Assembly: GCA_902764875.1 (NCBI GenBank)
Contig: CACWXP010000020.1
Coordinates: forward strand, 1 to 61,596
Direction: 5' to 3'
Length of the DNA stretch: 61,596 nucleotides
Origin: an uncultured Eubacteriales bacterium
Lineage (GTDB): Bacteria; Bacillota; Clostridia; Christensenellales; Aristaeellaceae
The notes under the pieces are model-generated. The model had not been told where the DNA came from, did not search any database, and saw nothing but the letters and a program-made list of their open reading frames with translations. Both the position numbers and the translations under genes were made by a program. Below, in pieces: positions 31,088 to 39,905 of this stretch (position 1 is its first letter; each line of letters opens with the position of its first letter).

Positions 31088-32062
31088 CTACGGGTGCGGG
31101 GTTTCGTCGGTGCGGGCGGCGCCGCGTTCGCAGCGGTTGCCCCAGAAGTCGATGAGCCGGCCGTTGCGGTAAACGCAGATGACTTCGCAGTTGTTGGAAC
31201 AGCCGCCGCAGTTCCGCTCCCGGGTGACGAACTCCATGTTTTCCACGGAGAAATCGAACTGCGTTCGTTTCAGGCTGCGCCGTGCGAGGATCGCCGCGCC
31301 GGTGGCGCCCATCAGGTGGCCGTTGTCGTCCACGATGACCGGGCAGCCGAGCAGGTCCTCAAAGGCCCGGACGACGCCGACATTTTTGCTGACACCGCCC
31401 TGGAACACCACCGGAGAGCAGATTTTCTTGCCCTTGCCGACGTTGTTGATATAGTTGGAAGCGACGGCCCGGCAGACGCCGGCGATGATGTCCTCGCGGG
31501 GATGGCCCATCTGGATCTTATGGACCAGGTCCGACTCAGCGAAGACGGTGCAGCGGGCGGCGATCATGGTCGGGTGGGTGGACCGGAGGGCGTACTGTCC
31601 CATTTCCTCCACCTCAATGCCCAGGCGCCGGGCCTGGCTTGAAAGGAAGGCGCCCGTTCCGGCGGCGCAGAGGGTGTTCATGGCGTAGTCCACGGCGATG
31701 CCGTTTTCCACGAGGATGATCTTTGAATCCTGGCCGCCGATCTCCAGGATGGTCCGCACGTCCGGGTGGAAGGTGGTGGTGCCCACGGCGTGGGCGGTGA
31801 TTTCGTTCTTCACGACCGTCGCACCCACGATGGAACCGACCAGCCTGCGGGCGCTGCCGGTGGCCCCGACGCCGACGATCTGCCAGGATTCCGGATCAAA
31901 CTGCTTTTCCAGCAGGCCCAGGAGCTTCTTGACGGCGCCGATGGGGTTACCCTCCGTCCAGATATACTCCTGCGCCAGGATGGCGTTGCCTTCATCCAGA
32001 ATCACGGCCTTGGTGGAGATGGATCCCACGTCGATGCCGAGGAAAGCGTTCAGTTTGCTCAA
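31088..32062 (-). CDS. Acyl-CoA dehydratase activase (BcrAD/BadFG ATPase, HgdC-like)
   Basis: This 324-residue ASKHA-fold ATPase of the activase family donates an electron, with ATP hydrolysis, to a 2-hydroxyacyl-CoA dehydratase-like partner. Visible are GIDVGSISTKAVI, EIGGQDSK, and the Fe-S cysteines in TLCAAGTGAFL and AARCTVFAESD. An extra cysteine-rich tail, NCGGCSNNCEVICVY then CERG, goes beyond HgdC. Start is TTG 32062, overlapping the upstream gene by four bases (TTGA). The two upstream genes are its likely partners. Confidence 0.88.
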   Translation of the reverse strand: MSKLNAFLGIDVGSISTKAVILDEGNAILAQEYIWTEGNPIGAVKKLLGLLEKQFDPESWQIVGVGATGSARRLVGSIVGATVVKNEITAHAVGTTTFHPDVRTILEIGGQDSKIILVENGIAVDYAMNTLCAAGTGAFLSSQARRLGIEVEEMGQYALRSTHPTMIAARCTVFAESDLVHKIQMGHPREDIIAGVCRAVASNYINNVGKGKKICSPVVFQGGVSKNVGVVRAFEDLLGCPVIVDDNGHLMGATGAAILARRSLKRTQFDFSVENMEFVTRERNCGGCSNNCEVICVYRNGRLIDFWGNRCERGAARTDETPHP

Positions 32063-33126
32063 GAGTTCACCTTCTTTCTCATCTCGACCATATCGTAAAA
32101 AGCTTCCAGCCTTGTCATCAGGCCCACGTCGCTGGACTGGGAATCATAGGTCAGATACAGGACGGGGATTTTGTAATCCCGGGAGAGGTTGGCCAGGATG
32201 GGCATGATATCCGTCTCCGGCATGCAGCCGGCGGATTTGACCTGGATGATGCCGTCGAACCCCCGCTCGGCGAAGTTCTGGGCCTGCCAGATGTCCGCGG
32301 TGGAACTGGCGCCCAGGGAGTATTCGGCAAAATCGCGGATCTTCGCCTGCTTGTTCTTTCCGCCGCCGCGCAGCATGTCGTTGGCGAGATTCATCAGCCG
32401 GTGAACTTCCACGCCCATGTCCGCCAGCTTCTGCTCCAGCTCCAGGTTGGAGAAGGGATCCATGACCGTATAATAATCGCCGATGATGCCGATCCGGATC
32501 GGATCGGAGGGCTTGTTCAGGGTGATATCCTCGAAGGCCCGGCTGGCGACCCGGAAGGCTTCGTGGATTTCATTGAGATTCCGGGCCTCATACATGTCGG
32601 CGATAAACTGCCTGTAGACCTTCGGATAGGTCTTCGTCGGATCAAAACCGCAGTTTTCGTAATACAGAGTGGTGATATCGTCCAGATGCTCGATCATTTT
32701 GGCTGCTTCGTACAGGGCACGGGCGGTCTTCACCATGCTGCGGCGGGGATTGACGACCCGCAGGGCCTTCAGCAGATCCTTCGCATTCCCGGTGTTGTAC
32801 AGGGAGAGATTGATGAATTCAAAGGTGAAGCCCATGTCCCGCAGAATCTGCTCCTGCAGCTCGCCGAAATAGTTCAGCCGGCAGGCCCCGGGCACCATCA
32901 GGATCGTGTCCGCGCCGGCTTCCAGCGCCTCGATCATGCTGCCGAGGGTCGTTTTGAAGGGAGTGCAGACCAGGTCCGGGCTGTTCCTTGCCCCCAGGTC
33001 CTCCGTCCGCCGGGAAAGCGGTGGCGGGAGAATGCACCGGGCCTCGAAGCCCTGCTCCACGATATACTTCAGGGCGCAGTTGTATTCGCCCCAGCGGGGG
33101 AGGGCGACTTTCCGATGCTGTTTCAT
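32059..33126 (-). CDS. 2-hydroxyacyl-CoA dehydratase-like subunit (activase-partner protein)
   Basis: This is a 355-residue member of the activase-partner family related to dehydratase D subunits. Candidate cluster-binding cysteines occur in DLVCTPFKTTLGS, VPGACRLNYFGE and SAGCMPETDIMP. Such proteins often occur as a long fusion with the activase; here the parts are separate genes with four-base overlaps at both ends. The substrate is unknown. It does not look like a classical HgdA/HgdB pair, and the double-cubane proteins are another related group. Confidence 0.8.
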   Translation of the reverse strand: MKQHRKVALPRWGEYNCALKYIVEQGFEARCILPPPLSRRTEDLGARNSPDLVCTPFKTTLGSMIEALEAGADTILMVPGACRLNYFGELQEQILRDMGFTFEFINLSLYNTGNAKDLLKALRVVNPRRSMVKTARALYEAAKMIEHLDDITTLYYENCGFDPTKTYPKVYRQFIADMYEARNLNEIHEAFRVASRAFEDITLNKPSDPIRIGIIGDYYTVMDPFSNLELEQKLADMGVEVHRLMNLANDMLRGGGKNKQAKIRDFAEYSLGASSTADIWQAQNFAERGFDGIIQVKSAGCMPETDIMPILANLSRDYKIPVLYLTYDSQSSDVGLMTRLEAFYDMVEMRKKVNS

Positions 33127-34058
33127 ACCATGTCCCCCCTCTGGAAGCGGATAATGTCCAGGAAGCTTTCGATACGCGTTTCAACGCCGGCCATGCCGCT
33201 CTGGGTGTCCAGCACCAGCGGCAGGATCGGCATGCCTTTGAGCCGGCGAATCAGCAGCTCGTTGGTCATGGAATCCGGGCCGCAGGGGAAGGCGCTGACC
33301 AGGATGATGCCGTCAGCTTTCTCCTTCCAGTGCAGCACACCGCCGACGATCTCCTCGCTGACGATCCAGCGGCAGGTGGGGGAGAACTTCGCACAGGCTT
33401 TCCGGGCTGTTTCCGACTCCAGCGCGTCCGCCCGGAGCGTGACCGCGCCGGACGACACCAGACAATCCAGAATGGGCATGCCGAGATACGGATCGGACAG
33501 GATATAGCTGTGGCCGGCGATCAGTACCTTCATGCCGGGCTTTGCGGCAAGCTCTTTCTGGGACTGTTCTTCCGCTTTCTGCTTTTGCTTCAGCGCTTTG
33601 GAAGCTTCCTGCCAGGCGCGGCGGCTTTGGCGGGCGGAAAAGCCCAGTTCCACGCCAAAGAGCTCGAAGGCTTTGGCCTCCGGGGAACCGTTCTGGGCGT
33701 CGATGTTGCAGGTGATGAAGCGCTGACCCGAGGAACGGAAGATGTTCCGGGCCTGGTCGTAGAGGCCTTCATAGCGGGTGCAGAAAAGCTCGGTGTATCC
33801 GTAGTTGCTGTATCTGGGAATCAGAATCCTTTCGCACCGGCCGACCAGCGTATCCACGTGCCCCATGAACATTTTCAGGGAAAGGCAGCTTTCGTCCGGG
33901 GCGAGCCGGGTTCCGGTTTCAAGGATCCCCCGGCTGGAGGGAGGACTCAGCTGAAAAGAGACCCCCAGCGCCTGCAGAAACTGCTCCCACAGGGCGCCGT
34001 ACCGGTAATACAGCATGGCCCGCGGTATGCCGATCGCGGGCATCCTGCTTTCGTTCAT
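33123..34058 (-). CDS. Acyl-CoA dehydratase activase-related protein (DUF2229-like)
   Basis: This 311-residue protein has the family N-terminus IGIPRAMLYYRYGALWEQFLQALG and conserved cysteines in DESCLSLKMFMGH, CERILIPRY and FPCGPDSMTNELL. A central lysine/glutamine-rich coiled stretch (about 160-180) links two halves. It begins the leftward three-gene operon, with the next gene overlapping by four bases. A ribosome site (GGGGGCATAAGG) lies near ATG 34058. Together the three genes form an activase with two Fe-S partner subunits. Confidence 0.8.
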   Translation of the reverse strand: MNESRMPAIGIPRAMLYYRYGALWEQFLQALGVSFQLSPPSSRGILETGTRLAPDESCLSLKMFMGHVDTLVGRCERILIPRYSNYGYTELFCTRYEGLYDQARNIFRSSGQRFITCNIDAQNGSPEAKAFELFGVELGFSARQSRRAWQEASKALKQKQKAEEQSQKELAAKPGMKVLIAGHSYILSDPYLGMPILDCLVSSGAVTLRADALESETARKACAKFSPTCRWIVSEEIVGGVLHWKEKADGIILVSAFPCGPDSMTNELLIRRLKGMPILPLVLDTQSGMAGVETRIESFLDIIRFQRGDMV

Positions 34059-34392
34059 CCTTATGCCCCCAATCTCACATTGACCAATGCGTTATGAAAC
34101 GTTGCTATCAAAACTATTTACTCCTTACAGCGGCGTTTTTCGCCTATCCATTCTGACCGACTACCGCCCTGCCGCGGCAGACGGCGGTTTTTCGAAAGCG
34201 CAAAGGCGCAAAAAGACTATATGCCAGCCTTTTCCAATTGTCAAATAAATCTGTATCGGAGCGCAGAAAGAATACCGACGCGGGGGCCGGTTTGCTCCGG
34301 GCGGAAGGAAAAGGAGAGAGCTTTGACGAAATGATAAGGATATCGTTTTTGCGGAAGTAAGGCACCATTGCCGGGAAACAGAGGATTGACGA
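34059..34392. other. Divergent intergenic region
   Basis: About 330 bases lie between the leftward activase operon and the rightward MMPL gene. I see one strong hairpin (34163-34188) and AT-rich stretches near 34090-34140 and 34220-34250 that could carry promoters, but no confident box pair and no gene. Confidence 0.6.
34163..34192 (+). terminator. Terminator-like hairpin
   Basis: ACCGCC pairs with GGCGGT around a self-complementary CTGCCG/CGGCAG core, followed by TTTT. No plus-strand gene ends just upstream, so it may act in a leader of the MMPL transcript or be a leftover. Confidence 0.45.
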
Positions 34393-36837
34393 ATGAAAAA
34401 AAGACTGGCGTCTTTTGTCGTAGAACACCGCCGCCCGATTTTCGTTATTATGGCGGTGATTGCGGCGGTCTGCGCTTTTTTGACGACAAAGGTCGTGACC
34501 AACGAGGATCTGACCAAATACCTGCCGGACAAGTCTCCGATGAAGCAGGGGATCGACATTATGGCGGAGGAGTTCCCCGGGACGCAATCCGTGCAGACTG
34601 TGCGGGTGATGTTCACCCATCTGAAGCCGGAGGAAAAGGAAGACATCCTGGCCCGGCTGAAAGGCATTCCGTATGTGACGGACGTGACCTGGCAGGCGGA
34701 TCATCCGGATTACAACAAGGACGACCATACGCTGTATGTCGTCAGCACTGAAGCGGGCTACAAATCCGCGGAAATGAAAAGCATCAAGAAGGCCCTGGAT
34801 CAGGAATTTTCGGGCTATGAAATGGCCTGGCACGACGACGACGTGAGCAATCCGGAGGTACCCGCGTGGATCCTGCTTTGCGGGGTTGCCGCCATTCTGA
34901 TCATCCTGCTGGTGATGTGCGGATCCTGGATTGAGCCGTTCCTGTTTCTGGCGGGGATCGGGTTTGCGGTGATCATCAACCAGGGGACCAATCTTGTGAT
35001 GCGGAGCGTTTCCACCGTTACCGCTTCCATGTCCGCGATCATGCAGCTGGTGCTTTCCATGGACTATTCCATCATCCTGAGCAACCGGTTCAAGCAGGAA
35101 CGGGCGAAGAACGACGACATCATCGCTTCCATGAAAACGGCAGTGGTGAACGCTTTTCCGTCGGTGGTTTCCAGCGGGATGACGACGGTGGTCGGCCTGT
35201 TGATGCTTTTGTTCATGAGCTTCAAGATCGGCATGGACCTTGGCATTGTGCTGGCGAAAGGCGTGTTTCTGAGCATGTTCTGCGTGCTGGTGATCATGCC
35301 GGGCATCCTGATCGCCTGCGACGGGCTGATCCGTAAAACAAAAAAGAAATCGCTCCGGATTCCGACGAAGGGACTGGCGGTGTTTTCCAACAAAATGCAC
35401 ATGGCGATCGCGGTCGTATTCGTGCTGGTGATGGCCGGAGCGGTCGTACTGCAGCAGCAGACCGCGATTGTTTACACGCTGCAGCGGGAAGACCCGGTGG
35501 CGGAGGTTTTTCCCGCCGACAACACGATGGTGCTGGTGTATGAGAATGCGGACGAACCCGCCATTCCGGGGATCTGCGGCATGCTGGAGAAGGATGATGA
35601 AGTGAAATCCGTCGCATGCTATTATTCGGCCCTGGCCACGCCGTACACCGCAGAGGAAATGGTCCGGAACATGCCGGAGATGCAGGGCGGGATGAAGCTG
35701 GACGGGAATCTGCTTTCCATGATCTACTACCTTCGGTACGGCGGGGATCAGCCGCTGAAAATGACCGCGGCGGAGTTTCTGAGTTTCCTTTCCGAACACG
35801 TGGCCGGAAACGAGCTGTTCGAATCCTACATGAGCGAGGATCAGCGGACCATGCTTTCCCAGGTCGGGAATGCCGCGGGCCTGGTCAGCCTGATTGCCGG
35901 GGACGATCCGATGATGCCGAAGCAGATGGCGGAGCTGCTTTCGGCTTTTTCACCGGACATGAACGAAGAAGCGCTGGAGCTGATGTTCCTTTACCGGGCG
36001 GGCCTGGAGAACGGCGATCCGAAGTGGACCATGACGATGGAAGAGCTGTTCGAGTTCCTTTACGGAACGGTGCAGCACGATCCGCGGTTCGCGCCGCTGC
36101 TGGGGGAGGACGCGAAAGCCGCGCTTTCAGACGGCAGGCAGCAGCTGACGGAAGGGAAGGCGCAACTGGTCGGGGAAAACCATTCCCGGCTGATCGTGAC
36201 CACCCGGTATCCGGATGAAGACGAGGAAACCTTCCGGTTTATCGACCGGCTTTCCGCCGCATGCGATGAAACCTTCAAAGGGAAGACATATCTGATCGGT
36301 AATTCGGCCATGAACCTGGAGATGTCGCGTTCCTTCGGGGGCGAGTATCTGTTCATCACGATCCTGACGGCCGTGGTGATCTTCCTGATCGTTGCCCTGT
36401 CCACTCGGTCGCTGATGATTCCGCTGATCCTGGTGCTGATTGTGCAGACCGGTGTTTTCATCACGGTGGCCAGCATCGGCCTTGCCGGAAACAGCATTTA
36501 TTTCCTGGCGATGCTGATTGTGCAGTGCATTCTGATGGGCGCCACCATCGACTATGGGATCCTGTTTACGAACTACTACACCGAAAACCGGAGGGATGCG
36601 TGCGTATTTGAGGCTGTGCGGAAAGCATACGAGGGCGCGATTCATACGATTACGACCTCCGGGCTGATCCTGGTGATTGTGCCGTCGATCGTGGGCCGGT
36701 TTTTCCAGGATCCGACGATCACCGCCATTGTGGATACCATCGGCATCGGATCGCTGGTGGCGATCCTGCTGATCCTGGTGTTCCTGCCGGGCATTCTGAT
36801 TACCTGCGATAAGCTTGTCGCCCGGAAACGCCGGTAA
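34393..36837 (+). CDS. MMPL/RND-family transporter
   Basis: This 814-residue membrane protein has the RND two-fold layout. The first membrane segment (about 14-32) is followed by a large outside loop, then a group of segments at 158-310, a second membrane start at about 345-365, a second outside loop, and a last bundle at 620-810. MMPL-type motifs are VLSMDYSIILSNRF and GATIDYGILFTNYY, where the intramembrane Asp-Tyr pairs couple to protons. It probably exports lipids or amphiphiles (family knowledge); the cargo is unknown. ATG 34393 lacks a strong ribosome site (AGAGGATTGACG upstream). Confidence 0.9.
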   Translation: MKKRLASFVVEHRRPIFVIMAVIAAVCAFLTTKVVTNEDLTKYLPDKSPMKQGIDIMAEEFPGTQSVQTVRVMFTHLKPEEKEDILARLKGIPYVTDVTWQADHPDYNKDDHTLYVVSTEAGYKSAEMKSIKKALDQEFSGYEMAWHDDDVSNPEVPAWILLCGVAAILIILLVMCGSWIEPFLFLAGIGFAVIINQGTNLVMRSVSTVTASMSAIMQLVLSMDYSIILSNRFKQERAKNDDIIASMKTAVVNAFPSVVSSGMTTVVGLLMLLFMSFKIGMDLGIVLAKGVFLSMFCVLVIMPGILIACDGLIRKTKKKSLRIPTKGLAVFSNKMHMAIAVVFVLVMAGAVVLQQQTAIVYTLQREDPVAEVFPADNTMVLVYENADEPAIPGICGMLEKDDEVKSVACYYSALATPYTAEEMVRNMPEMQGGMKLDGNLLSMIYYLRYGGDQPLKMTAAEFLSFLSEHVAGNELFESYMSEDQRTMLSQVGNAAGLVSLIAGDDPMMPKQMAELLSAFSPDMNEEALELMFLYRAGLENGDPKWTMTMEELFEFLYGTVQHDPRFAPLLGEDAKAALSDGRQQLTEGKAQLVGENHSRLIVTTRYPDEDEETFRFIDRLSAACDETFKGKTYLIGNSAMNLEMSRSFGGEYLFITILTAVVIFLIVALSTRSLMIPLILVLIVQTGVFITVASIGLAGNSIYFLAMLIVQCILMGATIDYGILFTNYYTENRRDACVFEAVRKAYEGAIHTITTSGLILVIVPSIVGRFFQDPTITAIVDTIGIGSLVAILLILVFLPGILITCDKLVARKRR

Positions 36838-36850
36838 GCTGCATTCAGAA

Positions 36851-36878
36851 TTTACATTATGTTCACATTTCATTCACG
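36851..36878 (+). promoter_or_regulatory. Three 11-bp-spaced TTYACR repeats upstream of alarmone/two-component operon
   Basis: TTTACA (36851), TTCACA (36862) and TTCACG (36873) repeat at exact 11-base steps. Direct repeats at 10-11 bases are the usual binding pattern of OmpR-family regulators, and one is encoded in this operon. A TATGCT-like -10 lies at 36888-36893. Confidence 0.5.
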
Positions 36879-36942
36879 GTTGCCTGATATGCTTTTAATG
36901 CAGAAGCAGGATCATGGCAGGTGAAAAGGGGGCGACTCCGGC

Positions 36943-37563
36943 ATGGCACAGACCGGTCTGTACGGTTTCTTTCGGGAGACGATGCAACAGATCATGAATC
37001 GCATGACAGGTCAAATAGAGGAATACGGCAGGGCATATGAGGCAGCGCATGGAGAGAAACTATATGAGCACCTGATATGCAGAATTAAAAGCGAGGAAAG
37101 CGCACGCGAAAAGCTGTGCCGTCTGGGGCAAACGGCTGATACGTGGCACGCGCTGCGATCTATCACCGATACGATCGGCATTCGGATTGTGTGCCTGTTT
37201 ATTGATGACGTATATGAAAACGTGCGGCAGATCAAAAGCATTCCCGGATGCTCTGTTGTTCGGGAAAAAGACTATATTCATAACGCAAAACCCAATGGAT
37301 ACCGGAGTTATCACATGATTCTGGAGGTTGAAGCGGATGAACCGGACGTGGATGGAAACACGCCCGGGCATTACTATGTGGAGATTCAGCTGCGGACGAT
37401 CGCCATGGATACCTGGGCGGCCCTTGAACATGAAATAAAGTATAAAAAAAGCATTGAAAACCAGGAGCTGATTATTCAGGAACTGCGGCGCTGCGCCAAT
37501 GAACTGGCTGCCTGCGACGTGTCCATGCAGACGCTGAAGCGGATTATTCGGGAAGGAGAATAA
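36943..37563 (+). CDS. Small alarmone synthetase (RelA/SpoT-domain, GTP pyrophosphokinase)
   Basis: This 206-residue single-domain (p)ppGpp synthetase of the YjbM/RelQ type has the RelA/SpoT-fold motifs DTIGIRIVCLFIDDVY, YIHNAKPNGYRSYHMIL, and VEIQLRTIAMDTWAALEHEIKYK. No hydrolase or TGS/ACT regulatory domains are present. It is followed after four bases by a response-regulator gene and then a histidine kinase, so alarmone synthesis is probably set by an envelope or stress signal (inference). ATG 36943 has a GAAAAGGGGGCG site. Confidence 0.92.
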   Translation: MAQTGLYGFFRETMQQIMNRMTGQIEEYGRAYEAAHGEKLYEHLICRIKSEESAREKLCRLGQTADTWHALRSITDTIGIRIVCLFIDDVYENVRQIKSIPGCSVVREKDYIHNAKPNGYRSYHMILEVEADEPDVDGNTPGHYYVEIQLRTIAMDTWAALEHEIKYKKSIENQELIIQELRRCANELAACDVSMQTLKRIIREGE

Positions 37564-37567
37564 CGGC

Positions 37568-38233
37568 ATGAAGATCCTGTTTGCGGAAGATGAAACGGAT
37601 CTCCGGGAAGTCGTGACAGCTTACCTGGAGTATCAGGGATACCATGTGAAGGCGGTCAGCAACGGCAGGGAGGCTGTGGAAAATGCAGCTTCGGACGCCT
37701 ATGATACCCTTGTTCTGGATGTGATGATGCCGGAAATGGACGGGGTAACCGCCATACGCAAGATTCGGGAAACCGGGAACACGACGCCGGCCATTTTCCT
37801 GACAGCAAAGGCGGAAGTGGCGGACCGTGTGGAAGGACTGGACGCCGGAGCGGACGACTATCTGACCAAACCGTTTTCCATGGAGGAACTGAGCGCCAGA
37901 CTGCGTGCGCTTGGAAGGAGAAAACGGGAATACAAAGTGAGGGTGATGTGCTTCGGCAATCTGGAGCTGGATACGGAAGCTTCCGAGATCCGGGCGTTGA
38001 ACACGATCGGGCTGGCTCACCGAGAAGTCCGGCTTCTCAGCTGCCTGCTGGCAAACACTGACCGGGAGATGACCGCAGAAGACCTGCTGAAGGAAGTCTG
38101 GAACAACGAACCGGCCGACGCGGAAACGGTCTGGATGTATGTTTCCTTCCTGAAAGCCAAACTGCAGTCCGTTCAGGCGAATGTGACGATTGAGGGAGAC
38201 CGGAATCATTCATTCCGGCTGAAGGAGTTCTGA
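37568..38233 (+). CDS. OmpR-family response regulator
   Basis: This 221-residue regulator has a receiver domain 1-118 with phosphoacceptor Asp51 in LVLDVMMPEMDG and switch Lys in YLTKPFS. The winged-helix DNA-binding domain spans 125-220 with LAHREVRLLSCLLAN and VWMYVSFLKAKLQ. It is adjacent to its likely kinase (one base apart) and is the best candidate to bind the 11-bp direct repeats upstream of the operon. Confidence 0.93.
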   Translation: MKILFAEDETDLREVVTAYLEYQGYHVKAVSNGREAVENAASDAYDTLVLDVMMPEMDGVTAIRKIRETGNTTPAIFLTAKAEVADRVEGLDAGADDYLTKPFSMEELSARLRALGRRKREYKVRVMCFGNLELDTEASEIRALNTIGLAHREVRLLSCLLANTDREMTAEDLLKEVWNNEPADAETVWMYVSFLKAKLQSVQANVTIEGDRNHSFRLKEF

Positions 38234-38234
38234 A

Positions 38235-39464
38235 ATGTTCAAGAAACTGCAGCGCAAATTTCTGTGGGGATCAACGCTTGTCCTGCTGTTGGTGATTGTT
38301 CTGGTCATCGGGATTATCTTCTGGGTCACTTCCAATACTGTCTCCAGACAGTCCCAGCTGTTCATCAGCCAGATTCTGGACAATGACGGACATCTTCCGG
38401 AGCAGGGGGTTTTTGAACCCCGGGAGGAAGCTTTCCTGGCCCTGAACACAGAATCACTCAACGAAATCCGGTTTGTCTCGGTCGCTTTCTCAGGGGATCA
38501 GGGCATGGTCATCAGCAAATTTATGGCGGGGATCTCCGACGATGACGCCGTCAGAATCGCGTCGGAAGCACTTGAAAAGAACGCAGACAGCGGACACCTG
38601 AACACAGGCCGTAAGCGATTCCTCCATTACGGACGGAGAACGCTGGAGGACGGGACGACACTGGTGGTTATCGCGGACAGCACCAGCCGGTACGGTCTGT
38701 CCCGTTTGATTATTCTGTATATGGCGGGCCTCTGGCTTATTATTCTGGTTTTGTTCATTCTTTTCATGAGTCATTATTCCAAAAAGCTGGTCAGGCCTTT
38801 TGTTGAAAATGATGAAAAACAGAAGCGCTTTATTACCAACGCAAGTCACGAACTGAAGACACCGCTTGCCGTCATTTCAGCCAATAACGAAATGGCGGAA
38901 GCCATCAGCGGAAAAACAAAATGGACGGAAAGCACAAGCCGCCAGGTAAAACGGCTGCAGTCGCTGATTGAAAATCTGGTCGTTCTGACCCGGCTTGACG
39001 AAATGAAAGAAATATCCCTGACAGACATCGACCTTTCATCTGCGATCAGCGAAACTGCGGAACCGTTCCGCAGCGTCATCGAATCCACCGGCAGAAAGTT
39101 TGACTGCCAGATTGAACAGGATATTCACATTCAGGGTGAAAAAAGAACGATTCAGCAAATTGCATCCATTTTGCTGGATAATGCCGCCAAATACTGCGAT
39201 GAAGAAGGGGCCGTTTCCGTACGCCTGATCAGGAAAAGCAAAGGCGCTCAGCTGAACGTTGCCAACACCTACAGGGAAGGAAACAATGTGGATACCTCCC
39301 GTTTCTTTGAACGCTTTTATAGGGAGGATGAATCTCACCATTCCGGAAAATCCGGATTCGGAATCGGCCTTTCCATGGCAAAGGAGATGACGGAACGGCT
39401 GAAAGGCAAACTGGAAGTAAGCTATGAAGGGGATACGATTATCTTCTCTGTGATTTTTCCATGA
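38235..39464 (+). CDS. Sensor histidine kinase
   Basis: This 409-residue membrane kinase has two membrane segments, about 12-34 and 157-178, enclosing an extracytoplasmic sensor of about 120 residues. The dimerisation helix carries phosphoacceptor His205 in NASHELKTPLAV. The ATPase domain contains the N box DNAAKYC and G boxes in GKSGFGIGLSMAKEM. The sensor shows no known domain by eye. It follows the response regulator by one base. Confidence 0.92.
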   Translation: MFKKLQRKFLWGSTLVLLLVIVLVIGIIFWVTSNTVSRQSQLFISQILDNDGHLPEQGVFEPREEAFLALNTESLNEIRFVSVAFSGDQGMVISKFMAGISDDDAVRIASEALEKNADSGHLNTGRKRFLHYGRRTLEDGTTLVVIADSTSRYGLSRLIILYMAGLWLIILVLFILFMSHYSKKLVRPFVENDEKQKRFITNASHELKTPLAVISANNEMAEAISGKTKWTESTSRQVKRLQSLIENLVVLTRLDEMKEISLTDIDLSSAISETAEPFRSVIESTGRKFDCQIEQDIHIQGEKRTIQQIASILLDNAAKYCDEEGAVSVRLIRKSKGAQLNVANTYREGNNVDTSRFFERFYREDESHHSGKSGFGIGLSMAKEMTERLKGKLEVSYEGDTIIFSVIFP

Positions 39465-39581
39465 TAATCTGATTGATCATTCAGTCATGAATCCCGAGAT
39501 CAGCATTCGCAATCATACAGACCGGGAAAACAGAAAAAAGAGGATTGGTGTTTCGATACCAGGGAAGGGAGTGAGTCAATC

Positions 39582-39863
39582 ATGAATATTGCGGCGATGA
39601 CCTTTCGGCTTCGGGCATCCTGGGTGCACAGCCTGAAGGAAAAACGGATGATCGTCAAAAGCCTGACCGCGCAGCTGCAGAACAGGTTCCATGTTTCTGC
39701 CGCTGAAATTGATGAACAGGACACGCACCAGATCATCGTGATCGGCGTTGCAGCCATTGTTCCTCACAACGCGATGGCGGACAGCCTGATGGAGGAAATC
39801 TCCCTCTTCGTGGAGAATAACTGCGAGGCAGAGATCGTTGAAGAGACGAGGGAGATTCGTTAA
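39582..39863 (+). CDS. DUF503 family protein
   Basis: This 93-residue protein with the DUF503 pattern SWVHSLKEKRMIVKSL and EIDEQDTHQIIVIGVAAI is often encoded near ribosome-associated genes in Firmicutes, but its role is not settled. ATG 39582 follows GGAAGGGAGTG. It lies in the lower-GC block between the two-component operon and the ferredoxin gene. Confidence 0.85.
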   Translation: MNIAAMTFRLRASWVHSLKEKRMIVKSLTAQLQNRFHVSAAEIDEQDTHQIIVIGVAAIVPHNAMADSLMEEISLFVENNCEAEIVEETREIR

Positions 39864-39905
39864 AAGACGGATAAAAGACAAAACCGGGGGTTAGAAGGTG
39901 ATGAG

